A DNA stretch of 64,000 nt from Labedella endophytica (lineage in GTDB: Bacteria > Actinomycetota > Actinomycetes > Actinomycetales > Microbacteriaceae), in contig NZ_RZGZ01000002.1 in assembly GCF_003990045.1 (NCBI RefSeq), positions 868,001 through 932,000 of the forward strand, read 5' to 3'. A program made the translations under genes and the position numbers. Below, one piece after another: positions 8,970-18,283 of this stretch. The notes beneath the pieces were generated by a model. The model had not been told where the DNA came from. It saw nothing but the letters and a program-made list of their open reading frames with translations, and made no database searches. Each line of letters opens with the position of its first letter. Position 1 is the first letter of the stretch.

Positions 8970-9746
8970 TCACAGGGTCGACGGCGACGTCGCGTCGAGC
9001 ATCTCGGACAGGTCGGACACCACGAGGTGCGCGCCGACGGCGAGCAGGGTCTCTGGTCCGACGCCCCGGTCGACGCCCACGACGAGACCGAAGCCCCCCG
9101 CGACGCCCGCCGCGACGCCGGACGTCGCGTCCTCGACCACGACGGTGCGGGTCGGGTCCACACCGAGACGCGCGGCCCCGAGCAGGAACATGTCGGGCGC
9201 CGGCTTGCTCGGCAGGCCCTCGACCTCGGCGACCGCCCCGTCGACGACGACCGTGAACCGGTCGCGGAGCCCGGCGGCACGGAGCACCGACTCCGCGTTC
9301 TTGGAGCTCGACACCACGGCCTTCGGCGTGCCGGCGGCCTCCAGGGCGTCGAGCATCGCGATCGACCCGGGGTAGGCCTCCACGCCGTCGCGCTCGAGGA
9401 TGTCGGCGAAGACGACGTTCTTCCGGTTCCCGACGCCACAGACCGTCTCGGCCGTCACGGCGTCGTCGGGCGAACCCCATGGGAGGTCGATCCCGCGCGA
9501 GGCGAGGAGTCGCGAGACGCCCTCGTACCGCTGCATCCCGTCGAGCGAGAGGTAGTAATCCTCGTCGGTGTACGACTTCGCGATCCCCCACGCCTCGAAG
9601 AGCTCGGTGAACATGACCTTCCATGCGTGCATGTGCACGTCGGCCGTCGGGGTGAGGACGCCGTCGAGATCGAAGAGGACGGCGTCGTACGACGTGAGGT
9701 CGGGCATCGTGCCGGCGCCGCCGGACGCGGGAGGAAGGGTTGTCAC
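8970..9746 (-). CDS. pgmB: HAD-family beta-phosphoglucomutase
   Basis: The 258-residue HAD protein begins with the nucleophile motif DAVLFDLDGVLTPTADVHMHAW (around residues 20-40). It has motif II in AVVSSSKNAESVL, motif III Lys in PSKPAPDMF and motif IV in VVVEDATSGVAAG. The cap domain between motifs I and II includes a YYLSLDGMQRYEGV-like segment, typical of the beta-PGM group. It would convert the beta-glucose 1-phosphate released by the adjacent GH65 phosphorylase to glucose 6-phosphate. The two genes are 46 nt apart and co-directional, so they are probably co-transcribed. The chosen GTG start at 9746 has GGAGA 6-7 nt upstream; ATG at 9707 (MPDLTSYDAVLF) is a shorter alternative. Confidence 0.85.
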   Translation of the reverse strand: MTTLPPASGGAGTMPDLTSYDAVLFDLDGVLTPTADVHMHAWKVMFTELFEAWGIAKSYTDEDYYLSLDGMQRYEGVSRLLASRGIDLPWGSPDDAVTAETVCGVGNRKNVVFADILERDGVEAYPGSIAMLDALEAAGTPKAVVSSSKNAESVLRAAGLRDRFTVVVDGAVAEVEGLPSKPAPDMFLLGAARLGVDPTRTVVVEDATSGVAAGVAGGFGLVVGVDRGVGPETLLAVGAHLVVSDLSEMLDATSPSTL

Positions 9747-9876
9747 GAAGGTCTCCGCTGGTCGGGGTTCAGCTGATCGGGTGAGGGTGTGCTCCGTACA
9801 GATTCGGGAGCAGCGGAGTCCACTCTCCTCAGTTGCGGGGGGATGCGCAACACGAGTCGGGCGGAGCGCTGGACCA

Positions 9877-9911
9877 TCGCCTTAGAGGACGTCGCCTTAG
9901 AGGACGTCGCC
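9877..9911. repeat. 15-bp tandem duplication spanning the manC stop codon
   Basis: The unit TCGCCTTAGAGGACG occurs twice in direct tandem (9877-9891 and 9892-9906), followed by a further TCGCC. Read on the minus strand each copy encodes the last residues GDVL and a TAA stop, so the duplication repeats the end of the manC gene just beyond its own stop without altering the protein. It looks like a recent slippage event. Confidence 0.85.
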
Positions 9912-11012
9912 GCGGCCGGAGAGCTTGAGGGCGTCCACCACGGACTTCACGCGCTGCGCGTTCTCCCGCGTGGTCACGAGGAGGGCGTCCGGGGTGTCCA
10001 CGACGACGATGTCCTTGACCCCGATGAGGCTGATGACGCGCTCGGTCTGGGTCACGACGATGCCGCTCGAGGAGTCGGCGAGGACGCGCGCGTTCTCGCC
10101 GAGGATCGCGAGGTCGGACGGACGTCCGCCCGAGTTGATCTTCGCGAGGGAGGCGAAGTCGCCCACGTCGTCCCAGTCGAAGTGTCCGGGGATGACGGCC
10201 AGACGTCCGGCCTTCGCGGCGGGCTCGGCGACGGAGTAGTCGATCGCGACCTTGGGGAGCTCCGGCCAGATCCTGTCGACCGCGGGGCCGCGGAGCGCCG
10301 GGTCGTCCCAGACCGCGGCGAGCTCGAGGAGGCCGTCCCGCAGTCCCGGTTCCGAGCGGCCGAGCTCCTCGAGGAGGACGTCGGCCCGGCTGATGAACAT
10401 GCCGGCGTTCCAGAGGTACTCGCCGGAGCGCAGGTATCGACGTGCGGTCGACAGATCGGGCTTCTCCACGAAGGAGCGCACGCGCAGCGCGTTGGGCGAG
10501 GACTCGATCCCGAGGTTCTCGCCGCTGTTGATGTACCCGAAGCCGATCGCCGGCTCGGTGGGCTGGATGCCGATCGTCGTGACGTAGCCGGCGTCGGCCG
10601 CTGCGGCCGCCTCCGCCACGGTCGAGCGGAACTGGCGCGAGCTGCGGATGACGTGGTCGGCAGCGAACGAACCGATGATGACGTCGGGCTCCCGCCGAGA
10701 CAGGATCGCGGCGGCGAGGCCGATCGCCGCGGACGACTCGCGCGGCTCGCTCTCGAGCACGATGTTGTGGTCGGCGATGCCGGGCAGCTGCGCCTCGACC
10801 GCCGAGCGGTGGGCGCGACCCGTCACGACCATGATGCGATCGGCGCCGGCGAGCGGCGCGAGCCGGTCGTAGGTCGCCCGCAGGAGCGTCGTGCCGCTCC
10901 CGGTGAGATCGTGCAGGAACTTCGGCGCGTCCGCCCGGGACAGCGGCCAGAGCCGCGAACCGATACCGCCGGCGGGGATCACGCTGTAGAACCGCTCGAG
11001 AGACGTCGTCAT
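9897..11012 (-). CDS. manC: Mannose-1-phosphate guanylyltransferase
   Basis: The 371-residue nucleotidyltransferase makes GDP-mannose from GTP and mannose 1-phosphate, for glycoconjugates and cell-envelope polymers. The N-terminal signature is VIPAGGIGSRLWPLSRADAP (residues 9-28), with the GxGxRLxPLS...PK layout. Later motifs include VTGRAHRS, SFAADHVI, FVEKPD, WNAGMFISRADVLLEEL and FDWDDVGDF. The length of about 370 matches the short form without the C-terminal phosphomannose isomerase domain. ATG at 11012 was chosen over a GTG at 11063 because the fold starts at residue 7 (FYSVIPAGG). A 15-bp tandem repeat overlaps the stop codon. The divergently transcribed neighbour is corA. Confidence 0.9.
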   Translation of the reverse strand: MTTSLERFYSVIPAGGIGSRLWPLSRADAPKFLHDLTGSGTTLLRATYDRLAPLAGADRIMVVTGRAHRSAVEAQLPGIADHNIVLESEPRESSAAIGLAAAILSRREPDVIIGSFAADHVIRSSRQFRSTVAEAAAAADAGYVTTIGIQPTEPAIGFGYINSGENLGIESSPNALRVRSFVEKPDLSTARRYLRSGEYLWNAGMFISRADVLLEELGRSEPGLRDGLLELAAVWDDPALRGPAVDRIWPELPKVAIDYSVAEPAAKAGRLAVIPGHFDWDDVGDFASLAKINSGGRPSDLAILGENARVLADSSSGIVVTQTERVISLIGVKDIVVVDTPDALLVTTRENAQRVKSVVDALKLSGRGDVL

Positions 11013-11107
11013 GTGGCCACCATACCGAGAGCAGATGACGGCGTGATTTCGCGGCGGGAGCACACTGTGGGCAGGTCTACAGTGGTGTCGTCACGGAAGG
11101 GGCAGCA

Positions 11108-12226
11108 GTGGACGAGTCGAACACCCTCGGGATCCCCCTCCCCGACCCGAAGCGGCCCGTCGGCACACGCGGCGCCCGCCGTCTGGTCCAGGCCCCCGAC
11201 GATCGCGACAGCCTCGTCGCCGCCGGTATCTACTCCGGCGGGCGAAAGGTGTCCGCGCCTGAGACCCTCGCCGAGGCGTTCTCCACCCTCAGGACGACGC
11301 CCGACGGATTCGCGTGGATCGGCCTCTATCGACCGGACGAGAACGAGGTGGGCGCGATCGCCCGCGAGTTCGGCCTGCACGCGCTCGCCGTGGAGGACGC
11401 GGTGCTCGCCCACCAGCGCCCCAAGATGGAGCGCTACGACGACGTCCTCTTCATCGTGCTGCGCGCGGCCGACTACGTGGACGAGACCGAACGGCTCGTC
11501 TTCGGCGAGCTGCACGTCTTCCTCGGGCCCAACTTCATCGTGACCCTGCGTCACGCGGAGGCGCCGCAGCTCACGGGAGTGCGCACCCGCATGGAGGGCA
11601 ACCCTCAGCTGCTCGAGCTCGGCCCCCACGCCGTGCTCTATGCGATCATCGACGCGGTCGTCGACGAGTACCAGCCGGTCGTCCGGGGGCTGTCGAACGA
11701 CATCGACGAGATCGAGGAGGAGGTCTTCGAGGGCGACTCGACGGTCTCCCGGCGCATCTACGAGCTCTCCCGCGAGGTCATCGCCTTCGAGCGGGCGGAG
11801 CAGCCGCTCCTCGACGTCGTCCGGCGCCTCGAGCTCGGGAGCGACAAGTACGGGGTCGCGCCCGAACTGCAACGCGGTCTGCGCGACGTCGCCGACCACC
11901 TCGTGCACGTCGATGAGAAGGTCATGGCGTTCCGTCAGCTCCTGCGCGACATCCTCACGGTCAACGGCACGCTCGTCGCCCAGCGGCAGAACGACGAGAT
12001 CGCGCGCATGACCGAGACGAGCCTCAAGCAGGGCGAGGTCGTCAAGCGCATCTCGGCCTGGGCGGCGATCCTCTTCGGTCCCACGATCATCACGGGCATC
12101 TACGGTATGAACTTCGACGTGATGCCGGAACTCCACTGGACGTACGGCTACCCCTTCGCCCTCGGCCTGCTCGTGGCATCGGGCGCCGTGCTCTACGGGG
12201 TCTTCAAACGCAAGACGTGGCTGTGA
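11108..12226 (+). CDS. corA: CorA-family magnesium/cobalt transporter
   Basis: The 372-residue protein has a long cytoplasmic N-terminal domain and two C-terminal transmembrane helices (about residues 310-332 and 345-365). The selectivity motif YGMNFDVMPE lies in the loop between them, and the helix before it carries ISAWAAILFGPTIITGI. The charged stalk helix (VFEGDSTVSRRIYELSREVI onward) is typical. CorA assembles as a pentameric Mg2+ channel in the plasma membrane. The GTG start at 11108 follows GGAAGGGGCAGCA. It is a single gene, divergent from manC, and a probable -10-like TACAGT lies about 30 nt upstream. Confidence 0.93.
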   Translation: MDESNTLGIPLPDPKRPVGTRGARRLVQAPDDRDSLVAAGIYSGGRKVSAPETLAEAFSTLRTTPDGFAWIGLYRPDENEVGAIAREFGLHALAVEDAVLAHQRPKMERYDDVLFIVLRAADYVDETERLVFGELHVFLGPNFIVTLRHAEAPQLTGVRTRMEGNPQLLELGPHAVLYAIIDAVVDEYQPVVRGLSNDIDEIEEEVFEGDSTVSRRIYELSREVIAFERAEQPLLDVVRRLELGSDKYGVAPELQRGLRDVADHLVHVDEKVMAFRQLLRDILTVNGTLVAQRQNDEIARMTETSLKQGEVVKRISAWAAILFGPTIITGIYGMNFDVMPELHWTYGYPFALGLLVASGAVLYGVFKRKTWL

Positions 12227-12302
12227 CCGGACGGTTCCGGCGCGCTCCGCAAGGGGCCCCGTTGTAAGGGTCGCCTAAAGGGACAATGTCGGTCCGCGCG
12301 AA

Positions 12303-12308
12303 TACACT
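12303..12308 (+). promoter_or_regulatory. Probable -10 box of the sdh operon
   Basis: TACACT lies about 75 nt before the sdhC GTG start, in the only gap between corA and sdhC. A GACAAT about 16 nt further upstream could serve as -35. This is assigned by position and motif only. Confidence 0.4.
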
Positions 12309-12383
12309 GGTGTTCACGCGCCGAAGTGACGCACGGGGCCCTTTCCGGCTCCGATAACCCCCGTCGAACTGGGAGGTCGTTTC

Positions 12384-12821
12384 GTGTCAGTGAAGACTGT
12401 CGGAACACCGGAGCAATCGAGAGAGCCCGATCTCTCCACCACTACGTCGCGCCGTCCGGCGGGCACGCTCTATCGCGGTCGCGAGGGGATGTGGTCATGG
12501 GTGCTGCACCGCATCACCGGCGTGGCCATCTTCTTCTTCCTGCTCGTGCACGTGCTCGACACGGCACTCGTCCGCGTCTCGCCCGAGGCGTACAACGCGG
12601 TCATCGGCACCTACCAGACCCCGATCATGGGGCTCGGCGAGGTCGGACTCGTCGGCGCGATCGTCTTCCACGCCTTCAACGGTCTGCGGATCATCCTCAT
12701 CGACTTCTGGTCGAAGGGCACGCGCTACCAGCGCGTCATGTTCTACGTCGTGATCGGCCTGTGGGTCGTCACGATGCTCGGTTTCGTGCCACGGCACCTC
12801 ATCAACGTGTTCAGCCACTGA
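12384..12821 (+). CDS. sdhC: Succinate dehydrogenase cytochrome b556 subunit
   Basis: This 145-residue membrane anchor of complex II has three hydrophobic helices. The first contains WSWVLHRITGVAIFFFLLVHVLDTAL, with the family Ser/Arg quinone-site region and a His for haem b; the third follows GTRYQRVMFYVVIGLWVVTMLGF. The GTG start at 12384 has GGGAGG about 10 nt upstream. The Thr/Ser-rich N-terminus of about 30 residues is typical of actinobacterial SdhC. It is the first gene of a tightly spaced sdhCDAB operon. Confidence 0.93.
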   Translation: MSVKTVGTPEQSREPDLSTTTSRRPAGTLYRGREGMWSWVLHRITGVAIFFFLLVHVLDTALVRVSPEAYNAVIGTYQTPIMGLGEVGLVGAIVFHAFNGLRIILIDFWSKGTRYQRVMFYVVIGLWVVTMLGFVPRHLINVFSH

Positions 12822-12832
12822 GGGGGACGGCC

Positions 12833-13291
12833 ATGACTTCCACCACGATCGACTCCCCCCGCACCCCGGCAGGCTCCGCGAAACGACGCGGCGTCAACTG
12901 GGAGAAGTGGGGCTGGATCTACATGCGCGTCTCCGGCGTCGTGCTCCTCGTCCTCATCTTCGGCCACCTCTTCGTCAACCTCATGGTCGGAGAGGGCGTC
13001 AAGGCCATCGACTTCGCCTTCGTCGGCGGCAAGTGGTCTGACCCGTTCTGGAAGGTCTGGGACACGCTCATGCTGTGGCTCGCGATGATCCACGGCGGCA
13101 ACGGCATGCGCACGATCGTCAACGACTACGCCCGTTCGCCGCGACTTCGGAAGGTGCTCGTCGGAGCCATCGCCGCCTCGGTCGTCGTGCTCATCCTGCT
13201 CGGCACCCTCGTGGTCTTCACGTTCGACCCGTGCCCCGTCGTGCCCGCCGACCAGGCACACCTCCTCCCCTCCTTCTGCCCCGCTCCGTGA
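12833..13291 (+). CDS. sdhD: Succinate dehydrogenase hydrophobic membrane anchor subunit
   Basis: This 152-residue protein has three transmembrane helices (starting near [39 protein letters not shown] and [20 protein letters not shown]). The His residues in FGHLFVN and AMIHGGNG are candidates for haem and quinone contacts. With SdhC it anchors the SdhAB catalytic pair in the membrane and passes electrons to menaquinone. ATG at 12833 follows GAGGGGGACGGCC, 11 nt after the sdhC stop; the frame is open further upstream but only as overlap with sdhC. Confidence 0.92.
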   Translation: MTSTTIDSPRTPAGSAKRRGVNWEKWGWIYMRVSGVVLLVLIFGHLFVNLMVGEGVKAIDFAFVGGKWSDPFWKVWDTLMLWLAMIHGGNGMRTIVNDYARSPRLRKVLVGAIAASVVVLILLGTLVVFTFDPCPVVPADQAHLLPSFCPAP

Positions 13292-13302
13292 CCACAGGAC
13301 CT

Positions 13303-15120
13303 ATGACGAATTCAGCAGCTCCCTCCTCCCCGTCCGAGTCGACGATCGTCGACGGCGTCCACTACCACCAGTTCGACGTCGTCATCGTGGGTGCCGGCGG
13401 CGCCGGCATGCGGGCGGCCATCGAGGCCGGACCCGGCGCGAAGACCGCCGTGATCTCGAAGCTCTACCCCACGCGTTCGCACACCGGAGCCGCCCAGGGC
13501 GGCATGGCGGCGGCTCTCGCGAACGTCGAGGAGGACACCTGGGAGTGGCACACCTTCGACACGGTCAAGGGCGGCGACTACCTCGTCGACCAGGACGCGG
13601 CGGAGATCCTCGCGAAGGAGGCCATCGACGCGGTCATCGACCTCGAGAACATGGGCCTGCCGTTCAACCGGACTCCCGAAGGCAAGATCGACCAGCGTCG
13701 CTTCGGCGGCCACACCCGCGATCACGGCAAGGCCCCGGTCCGCCGCGCGTGCTACGCCGCCGACCGCACCGGCCACATGATCCTGCAGACGCTCTTCCAG
13801 AACTGCGTCCGCCTCGGCATCAACTTCTTCAACGAGTTCTACGTGCTCGATGTCGTGATGACAGAGGTCGACGGGGTCGAGCAGCCGTCGGGCGTCGTCG
13901 CCTACGAGCTCTCCACCGGCGATCTGCACGTCTTCCAGTCGAAGGCGATCATCTTCGCCACCGGCGGCTTCGGCAAGATCTACAAGACCACGTCGAACGC
14001 CCACACCCTCACGGGAGACGGCGTCGGCATCATCTGGCGCAAGAAGCTCCCCCTCGAGGACATGGAGTTCTTCCAGTTCCACCCCACCGGCCTGGCCGGT
14101 CTCGGCATCCTCCTCACCGAGGGCGCGCGCGGCGAGGGAGCGATCCTCCGCAACGCGTCGGGCGAGCGTTTCATGGAGCGCTACGCCCCCACCATCAAGG
14201 ACCTCGCACCGCGTGACATCGTCGCCCGTTGCATGGTCCAGGAGGTGGCCGAGGGCCGCGGAGCCGGTCCGCACAAGGACTACGTACTCCTCGACTGCAC
14301 CCACCTCGGCGCCGAGGTGCTCGAGACGAAGCTCCCCGACATCACGGAGTTCGCGCGGACCTACCTCGGCGTGGATCCCGTCGTCGAGCCCGTGCCCGTC
14401 ATGCCGACGGCGCACTACGCGATGGGCGGCATCCCCACGAACGTGGCCGCCGAGGTCCTGCGCGACAACACCACCGTCGTCCCGGGGCTCTACGCCGCGG
14501 GAGAGTGCGCGTGCGTGTCCGTGCACGGCTCGAACCGGCTCGGCACCAACTCCCTGCTCGACATCAACGTGTTCGGCAAGCGCGCCGGACGCAACGCCGT
14601 CGAGTACGTCAAGGGCGTCGACTTCACCCCGCTGCCCGAGGACCCCACCAAGGAGATCCGCGAGCTCATCGCGCAGCTGCGGTCGGCGACCGGTACCGAG
14701 CGGGTCGCCGCGCTCCGCAAGGAGCTCCAGGACAACATGGACCGCAACGCCCAGGTCTTCCGCACCGACGAGTCGCTCGCCGAGGTCACCGAGACCATCC
14801 ACGGACTGCGCGAGCGCTACCTCGGCATCTCGGTGCAGGACAAGGGCAAGCGCTACAACACCGATCTCCTCGAGGCGATCGAGCTGGGCTTCCTCCTCGA
14901 CCTGGCGGAGGTCGTCGTCTTCTCGGCGCGCAACCGTCAGGAGAGCCGAGGCGGCCACATGCGCGACGACTTCCCGAATCGCGACGACGAGAACTACATG
15001 AAGCACACGATGGCCTATCTGTCGGGTGACCCCCACTCCGCCGACCCGGCGGATCACATCCGGCTCGACTGGAAGCCCGTGGTCATCACCCGCTACCAGC
15101 CGATGGAGAGGAAGTACTGA
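13303..15120 (+). CDS. sdhA: Succinate dehydrogenase flavoprotein subunit
   Basis: This 605-residue catalytic subunit oxidises succinate to fumarate using covalently bound FAD. The Rossmann motif [14 protein letters not shown] sits at about residues 27-40. It is followed by [16 protein letters not shown] with the FAD-attachment His, the substrate region [33 protein letters not shown], and the C-terminal cap with [15 protein letters not shown]. The terminal EYR-like tail ([11 protein letters not shown]) is typical. The ATG at 13303 is 11 nt after the sdhD stop with AGGA just before it. A GTG at 13288 overlapping the sdhD stop would add five residues and cannot be excluded. Confidence 0.95.
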   Translation: MTNSAAPSSPSESTIVDGVHYHQFDVVIVGAGGAGMRAAIEAGPGAKTAVISKLYPTRSHTGAAQGGMAAALANVEEDTWEWHTFDTVKGGDYLVDQDAAEILAKEAIDAVIDLENMGLPFNRTPEGKIDQRRFGGHTRDHGKAPVRRACYAADRTGHMILQTLFQNCVRLGINFFNEFYVLDVVMTEVDGVEQPSGVVAYELSTGDLHVFQSKAIIFATGGFGKIYKTTSNAHTLTGDGVGIIWRKKLPLEDMEFFQFHPTGLAGLGILLTEGARGEGAILRNASGERFMERYAPTIKDLAPRDIVARCMVQEVAEGRGAGPHKDYVLLDCTHLGAEVLETKLPDITEFARTYLGVDPVVEPVPVMPTAHYAMGGIPTNVAAEVLRDNTTVVPGLYAAGECACVSVHGSNRLGTNSLLDINVFGKRAGRNAVEYVKGVDFTPLPEDPTKEIRELIAQLRSATGTERVAALRKELQDNMDRNAQVFRTDESLAEVTETIHGLRERYLGISVQDKGKRYNTDLLEAIELGFLLDLAEVVVFSARNRQESRGGHMRDDFPNRDDENYMKHTMAYLSGDPHSADPADHIRLDWKPVVITRYQPMERKY

Positions 15121-15121
15121 C

Positions 15122-15883
15122 ATGTCGACGGCCACCCTCGATGCAGCACCGACCGACGCCGACGCGATCGAGTCGTTCACCGTTACCCTCATCATCCGCC
15201 GGTTCGACCCGGAGGTGGACGAGGAGCCGCGTTGGCAGGACTTCGACGTCGAGATGTTCGCGACGGACCGTATCCTCGACGCGCTCCACAAGATCAAGTG
15301 GGACCAGGACGGTTCTCTCACGTTCCGCCGCTCCTGCGCCCACGGCATCTGCGGCTCCGACGCGATGCGCATCAACGGACGCAACCGCCTCGCGTGCAAG
15401 ACGCTGATCAAGGACCTCGACATCTCGAAGCCGATCTACGTCGAGGCCATCAAGGGGCTCCCCCTCGAGAAGGACCTCATCGTCGACATGGAGCCGTTCT
15501 TCGCCTCCTTCCGCGAGGTCCAGCCCTTCCTCCAGGCGCGCACCATGCCCGGTGCCGGCAAGGAGCGCGTGCAGTCGGTCGCCGACCGCGCCCGCTTCGA
15601 CGACACCACCAAGTGCATCCTGTGCGCCGCGTGCACCTCGTCGTGCCCCGTGTTCTGGACCGACGGCCAGTACTTCGGACCGGCCGCGATCGTGAACGCG
15701 CACCGCTTCATCTTCGACTCCCGTGACGACGAGGCCAAGGTCCGCCTCGACATCCTGGGAGGCAAGGACGGTGTCTGGCGCTGCCGGACCACCTTCAACT
15801 GCACCGAGGCCTGCCCCCGCGGCATCCAGGTGACGCAGGCGATCGCCGAGGTCAAGTCGGCCATCATGCGCGGCACCGCCTGA
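15122..15883 (+). CDS. sdhB: Succinate dehydrogenase iron-sulfur subunit
   Basis: This 253-residue protein carries the three Fe-S clusters that pass electrons from FAD to quinone. The N-terminal ferredoxin domain has SCAHGICGSDAMRING plus a later Cys for the [2Fe-2S] cluster. The C-terminal domain has CILCAACTSSCPVF and FNCTEACPRGIQVTQAI for the [4Fe-4S] and [3Fe-4S] clusters. The start codon is 1 nt after the sdhA stop. A terminator-like palindrome follows about 20 nt after its stop. Confidence 0.95.
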   Translation: MSTATLDAAPTDADAIESFTVTLIIRRFDPEVDEEPRWQDFDVEMFATDRILDALHKIKWDQDGSLTFRRSCAHGICGSDAMRINGRNRLACKTLIKDLDISKPIYVEAIKGLPLEKDLIVDMEPFFASFREVQPFLQARTMPGAGKERVQSVADRARFDDTTKCILCAACTSSCPVFWTDGQYFGPAAIVNAHRFIFDSRDDEAKVRLDILGGKDGVWRCRTTFNCTEACPRGIQVTQAIAEVKSAIMRGTA

Positions 15884-15892
15884 TCTCTTTCC

Positions 15893-15944
15893 ACCCCCTG
15901 AAGATCCCCTCTGTGCTCGAATTATCGGGCACAGAGGGGATTTT
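15893..15944 (+). terminator. sdh operon terminator; member of a repeated palindrome family
   Basis: The hairpin ATCCCCTCTGTGC-TCGA / TCG-GGCACAGAGGGGAT is followed by TTTT, starting about 20 nt after the sdhB stop. The leading CCCCCTGAA and the core TGTGCTCGAATTnTCG are shared with the palindrome at 35124-35185, so this is one of two related copies. It should end transcription of sdhCDAB and, being symmetrical, possibly also readthrough from the convergent FHA gene. Confidence 0.8.
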
Positions 15945-15967
15945 CGGTGCAGTGAGAGAGGAGGGGG

Positions 15968-16915
15968 CTAGTGGCCGGCGGCGATCGGCTGGCCCGGCAT
16001 GATCTCGATGACGTTGCCGTCGCCGATGTCGATGAAGGTGCCGGCCGGCACGACGAGGGACTGACCGGCGGCGAGCCGCTGCCAACTCGCCCCAGGGACG
16101 ATGAGGGACGTTCCGTTCGTCGACTTCAGGTCGGTGACGACCACGTTGTCCCCCAGCTGCTCGACCTCCACGTGCGTCGCCGAGACGGACTTCGTGGACG
16201 ACTGCACGACCACGACACGGCCGCCGGCCGGCGGCCTCTTCGGATTGCGACCGAAGTAGTGGGGCACATCGAGCGCGAAGGGTTGGCTGCCGTTCAACCG
16301 GTACCCGAAGAGCAGGCTCCGCGGGCCCTCCGCGGGGGCGAGGGGAGCCGGCTCGTCGAGATCACGAGGGCGGGGAAGGTCGGACCGCAGCACGGTGTGA
16401 CCGTCGTGGGCGACGTCGACCGCCGACATCGACCCGGTGCGCGGCTGGGTGAGTCGCTCGTCCGCGAACACCATGTCGAGCCGGGCGGCGCGCACGACAC
16501 CCTCGGCGAGCGGGAGCGCGGGGGCGTGGATCTGGGCGGGATCGCCGAGGGAGAGATGGGTCACGGCATCCAGACTCGTACGGAACCAGGGGCTCCCCTC
16601 GGCGACGATCCGACGTCGTGCGCCCGAGGCCAGCACGTCCAGTCCGGCCCCCGCGTGCACGAAGAGGGTGAGGGCCGTCGCCCCGTCGTCGGGCAGCCCG
16701 ATGACGGCGAACGGCAGGGCGGCACCGGATACCTCGGCCGGTACGTCGCGCAGCACGCGATCGACCGACGCGTCCTCCGCCGAGGCGACGGCCCACAGCT
16801 TGTGGATCAGCGCGGTGTCCGGGGCGGAGTTCAGTGCGAGGACGATCCGCCTCGTGACGAGCAGGACCCAGTCGGGGCTCTCCGTCGACGCGGAGTAGCG
16901 GATGCTGGGGTTCAC
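15968..16915 (-). CDS. FHA-domain protein
   Basis: This 315-residue protein has a C-terminal forkhead-associated domain (about residues 220-300) with the conserved elements YFGRNP, SVSATHVEVE and LKSTNGTSLI, the phosphothreonine-binding loops. The N-terminal two thirds is not recognised. It contains a DxGATALTLFVHAGAGLDVL-like stretch and several Asp/Leu-rich segments, and lacks obvious membrane helices. FHA proteins are read-out partners of Ser/Thr kinases, but no kinase gene is adjacent. The GTG start at 16915 follows GAGGTGAG. It converges on the sdh operon. Confidence 0.82.
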   Translation of the reverse strand: MNPSIRYSASTESPDWVLLVTRRIVLALNSAPDTALIHKLWAVASAEDASVDRVLRDVPAEVSGAALPFAVIGLPDDGATALTLFVHAGAGLDVLASGARRRIVAEGSPWFRTSLDAVTHLSLGDPAQIHAPALPLAEGVVRAARLDMVFADERLTQPRTGSMSAVDVAHDGHTVLRSDLPRPRDLDEPAPLAPAEGPRSLLFGYRLNGSQPFALDVPHYFGRNPKRPPAGGRVVVVQSSTKSVSATHVEVEQLGDNVVVTDLKSTNGTSLIVPGASWQRLAAGQSLVVPAGTFIDIGDGNVIEIMPGQPIAAGH

Positions 16916-17103
16916 GGACTCACCTCGGACGACGACGGACGGGGGGCCGGCGTTCGGACGGTTCGTCCGCGAACACGTTCGCCCTCGTTCATTCTGTCAG
17001 AACACCCCCCGTATGCGGGTATCCCGCTGGACGAACAGCCGCGAGACGCACGATCGCCGCATCCGTCGCTCGTCTCCTCACGCGCGTCGGTAGGCTTCTG
17101 CCC

Positions 17104-18240
17104 ATGAGTGAACGGAACGAGTCCGAGTCGACCGACGCGGCTGCTCCGACACTCGTCCAGCGCATCACGTCACTCGTCGAGCGGGTGATGAAGCTCAAGC
17201 CGGTTCGTGTCCTGACCCGCTTCACGGAACGCGACGGCGACCTGCTCTCGGCCGGCATGAGCTTCCAGTCCGTCTTCGCCGTCTTCGCCGCGATCTTCGT
17301 CGGCTTCGCCATCGCGGGACTATGGCTGCGGTCGAGCCCCGACGTGCTCGACGCCGTGGTCGACATCATCAACGGCTACGTCCCCGGGCTCATCGGGGGC
17401 TCGGACGACGACGGCATCATCTCGCGCGATGCCCTCGCGAGCGCGAGCGTCATCAACTGGGCTGGGGCCATCGCCCTCGTCGGGCTGCTCTGGACGGCGA
17501 TCGGGTGGCTCGGCTTCATGCGGCAGGCCGTCCGCGCCATCTTCGGCGCACCGCCCATCACGCGCCTGTTCGTACTGCAGAAGGCCATCGACCTCGGCCT
17601 CGCGTTCGGTTTCGGCGTCCTCCTCATCGCCGGCGGTCTCGCCTCCGTCGTGAGCACAGCGGCGCTCGACTGGGTCGTCGGGATCCTGAATCTCGACGAG
17701 AACTCCGTGCCGGTCGTCGCGGGTGTGCGCGCCGTGAGCCTCGTCATCTCGGTCCTCGTGAACATCGTGGCGCTGTCCCTCATGTTCCGCGTCCTGTCCT
17801 CCATCCCCATCCCCCCGAGGTTCCTCCTCCTGGGAGCGGGGATGGGCAGCATCGCTCTCGCGGCTCTCAGCGTCGTGAGTGGGCTGATCCTCGGCGGCGC
17901 CGGCCGCAATCCGCTGCTCGCGACCTTCGCCGTCTTCATCGGTCTGCTCCTCTGGTTCGCGATCGTCTGGCGCGTGGTGCTCCTCTGCGCGGCATGGATC
18001 GCCGTGAGCCTCGACGATCGCGGCGTCGTCGTGACGCACTACACGCCCGAACAGCAGGAGCGCCGTGAGCGGGAGGCCCGTCGGATCGTCGCCGCCGCGG
18101 CGCTCGAGGCCGCGCGCGCGGACCTCGACGGCGCGACGGGTCCCATCGGCCGGTTCCGTGCCCGACGGGCGCTGCAACGCGCCGAGGACGAGGACGCCGC
18201 CGCCCGGGTGGCGGAGAAGGAGCCGATCGCCGTCGGATGA
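17104..18240 (+). CDS. YihY/BrkB-family inner membrane protein
   Basis: This 378-residue protein has about six hydrophobic helices between residues 45 and 295. The family-typical N-terminal block is DGDLLSAGMSFQSVFAVFAAIFVGFAI, and it also has NWAGAIALVGLLWTAIGWLGFMRQAVRAIF. The last 75 residues are cytoplasmic, charged and Ala/Arg/Glu rich, probably helical. The family is widespread with no firm biochemical role; it was once called ribonuclease BN in error. The ATG at 17104 has a TAGGCT -10-like box only about 10 nt upstream, so the message may have almost no leader. Confidence 0.85.
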   Translation: MSERNESESTDAAAPTLVQRITSLVERVMKLKPVRVLTRFTERDGDLLSAGMSFQSVFAVFAAIFVGFAIAGLWLRSSPDVLDAVVDIINGYVPGLIGGSDDDGIISRDALASASVINWAGAIALVGLLWTAIGWLGFMRQAVRAIFGAPPITRLFVLQKAIDLGLAFGFGVLLIAGGLASVVSTAALDWVVGILNLDENSVPVVAGVRAVSLVISVLVNIVALSLMFRVLSSIPIPPRFLLLGAGMGSIALAALSVVSGLILGGAGRNPLLATFAVFIGLLLWFAIVWRVVLLCAAWIAVSLDDRGVVVTHYTPEQQERREREARRIVAAAALEAARADLDGATGPIGRFRARRALQRAEDEDAAARVAEKEPIAVG

Positions 18241-18271
18241 CGACCGCAGCGGCGGTGTCGGCGGCCGCCCC

Positions 18272-18277
18272 TAAACT
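18272..18277 (+). promoter_or_regulatory. -10-like box of the exonuclease III gene
   Basis: TAAACT ends 6 nt before the ATG at 18284, and GGAGG lies between them. Transcription from this box would begin at or next to the start codon, giving a leaderless or very short-leader mRNA. The region overlaps the end of the YihY-type gene. Confidence 0.45.
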
Positions 18278-18283
18278 GGAGGC

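Noticed and set aside
6521-9256. A 911-codon plus-strand frame opposite the GH65 gene.
   Set aside because: It is the antisense shadow of a well-supported GH65 phosphorylase with its catalytic Glu; its product is Arg/Val/Glu rich and unlike any protein.
8924-9439. N-terminal extension of the GH65 frame to 9439.
   Set aside because: The extra 172 residues are out-of-frame reading of the beta-phosphoglucomutase gene. The family's N-terminus starts at the ATG at 8923.
13312-15423. A 703-codon minus-strand frame opposite sdhA and sdhB.
   Set aside because: The plus strand has intact SdhA and SdhB with all cofactor motifs; the antisense frame is compositionally biased and without recognisable domains.
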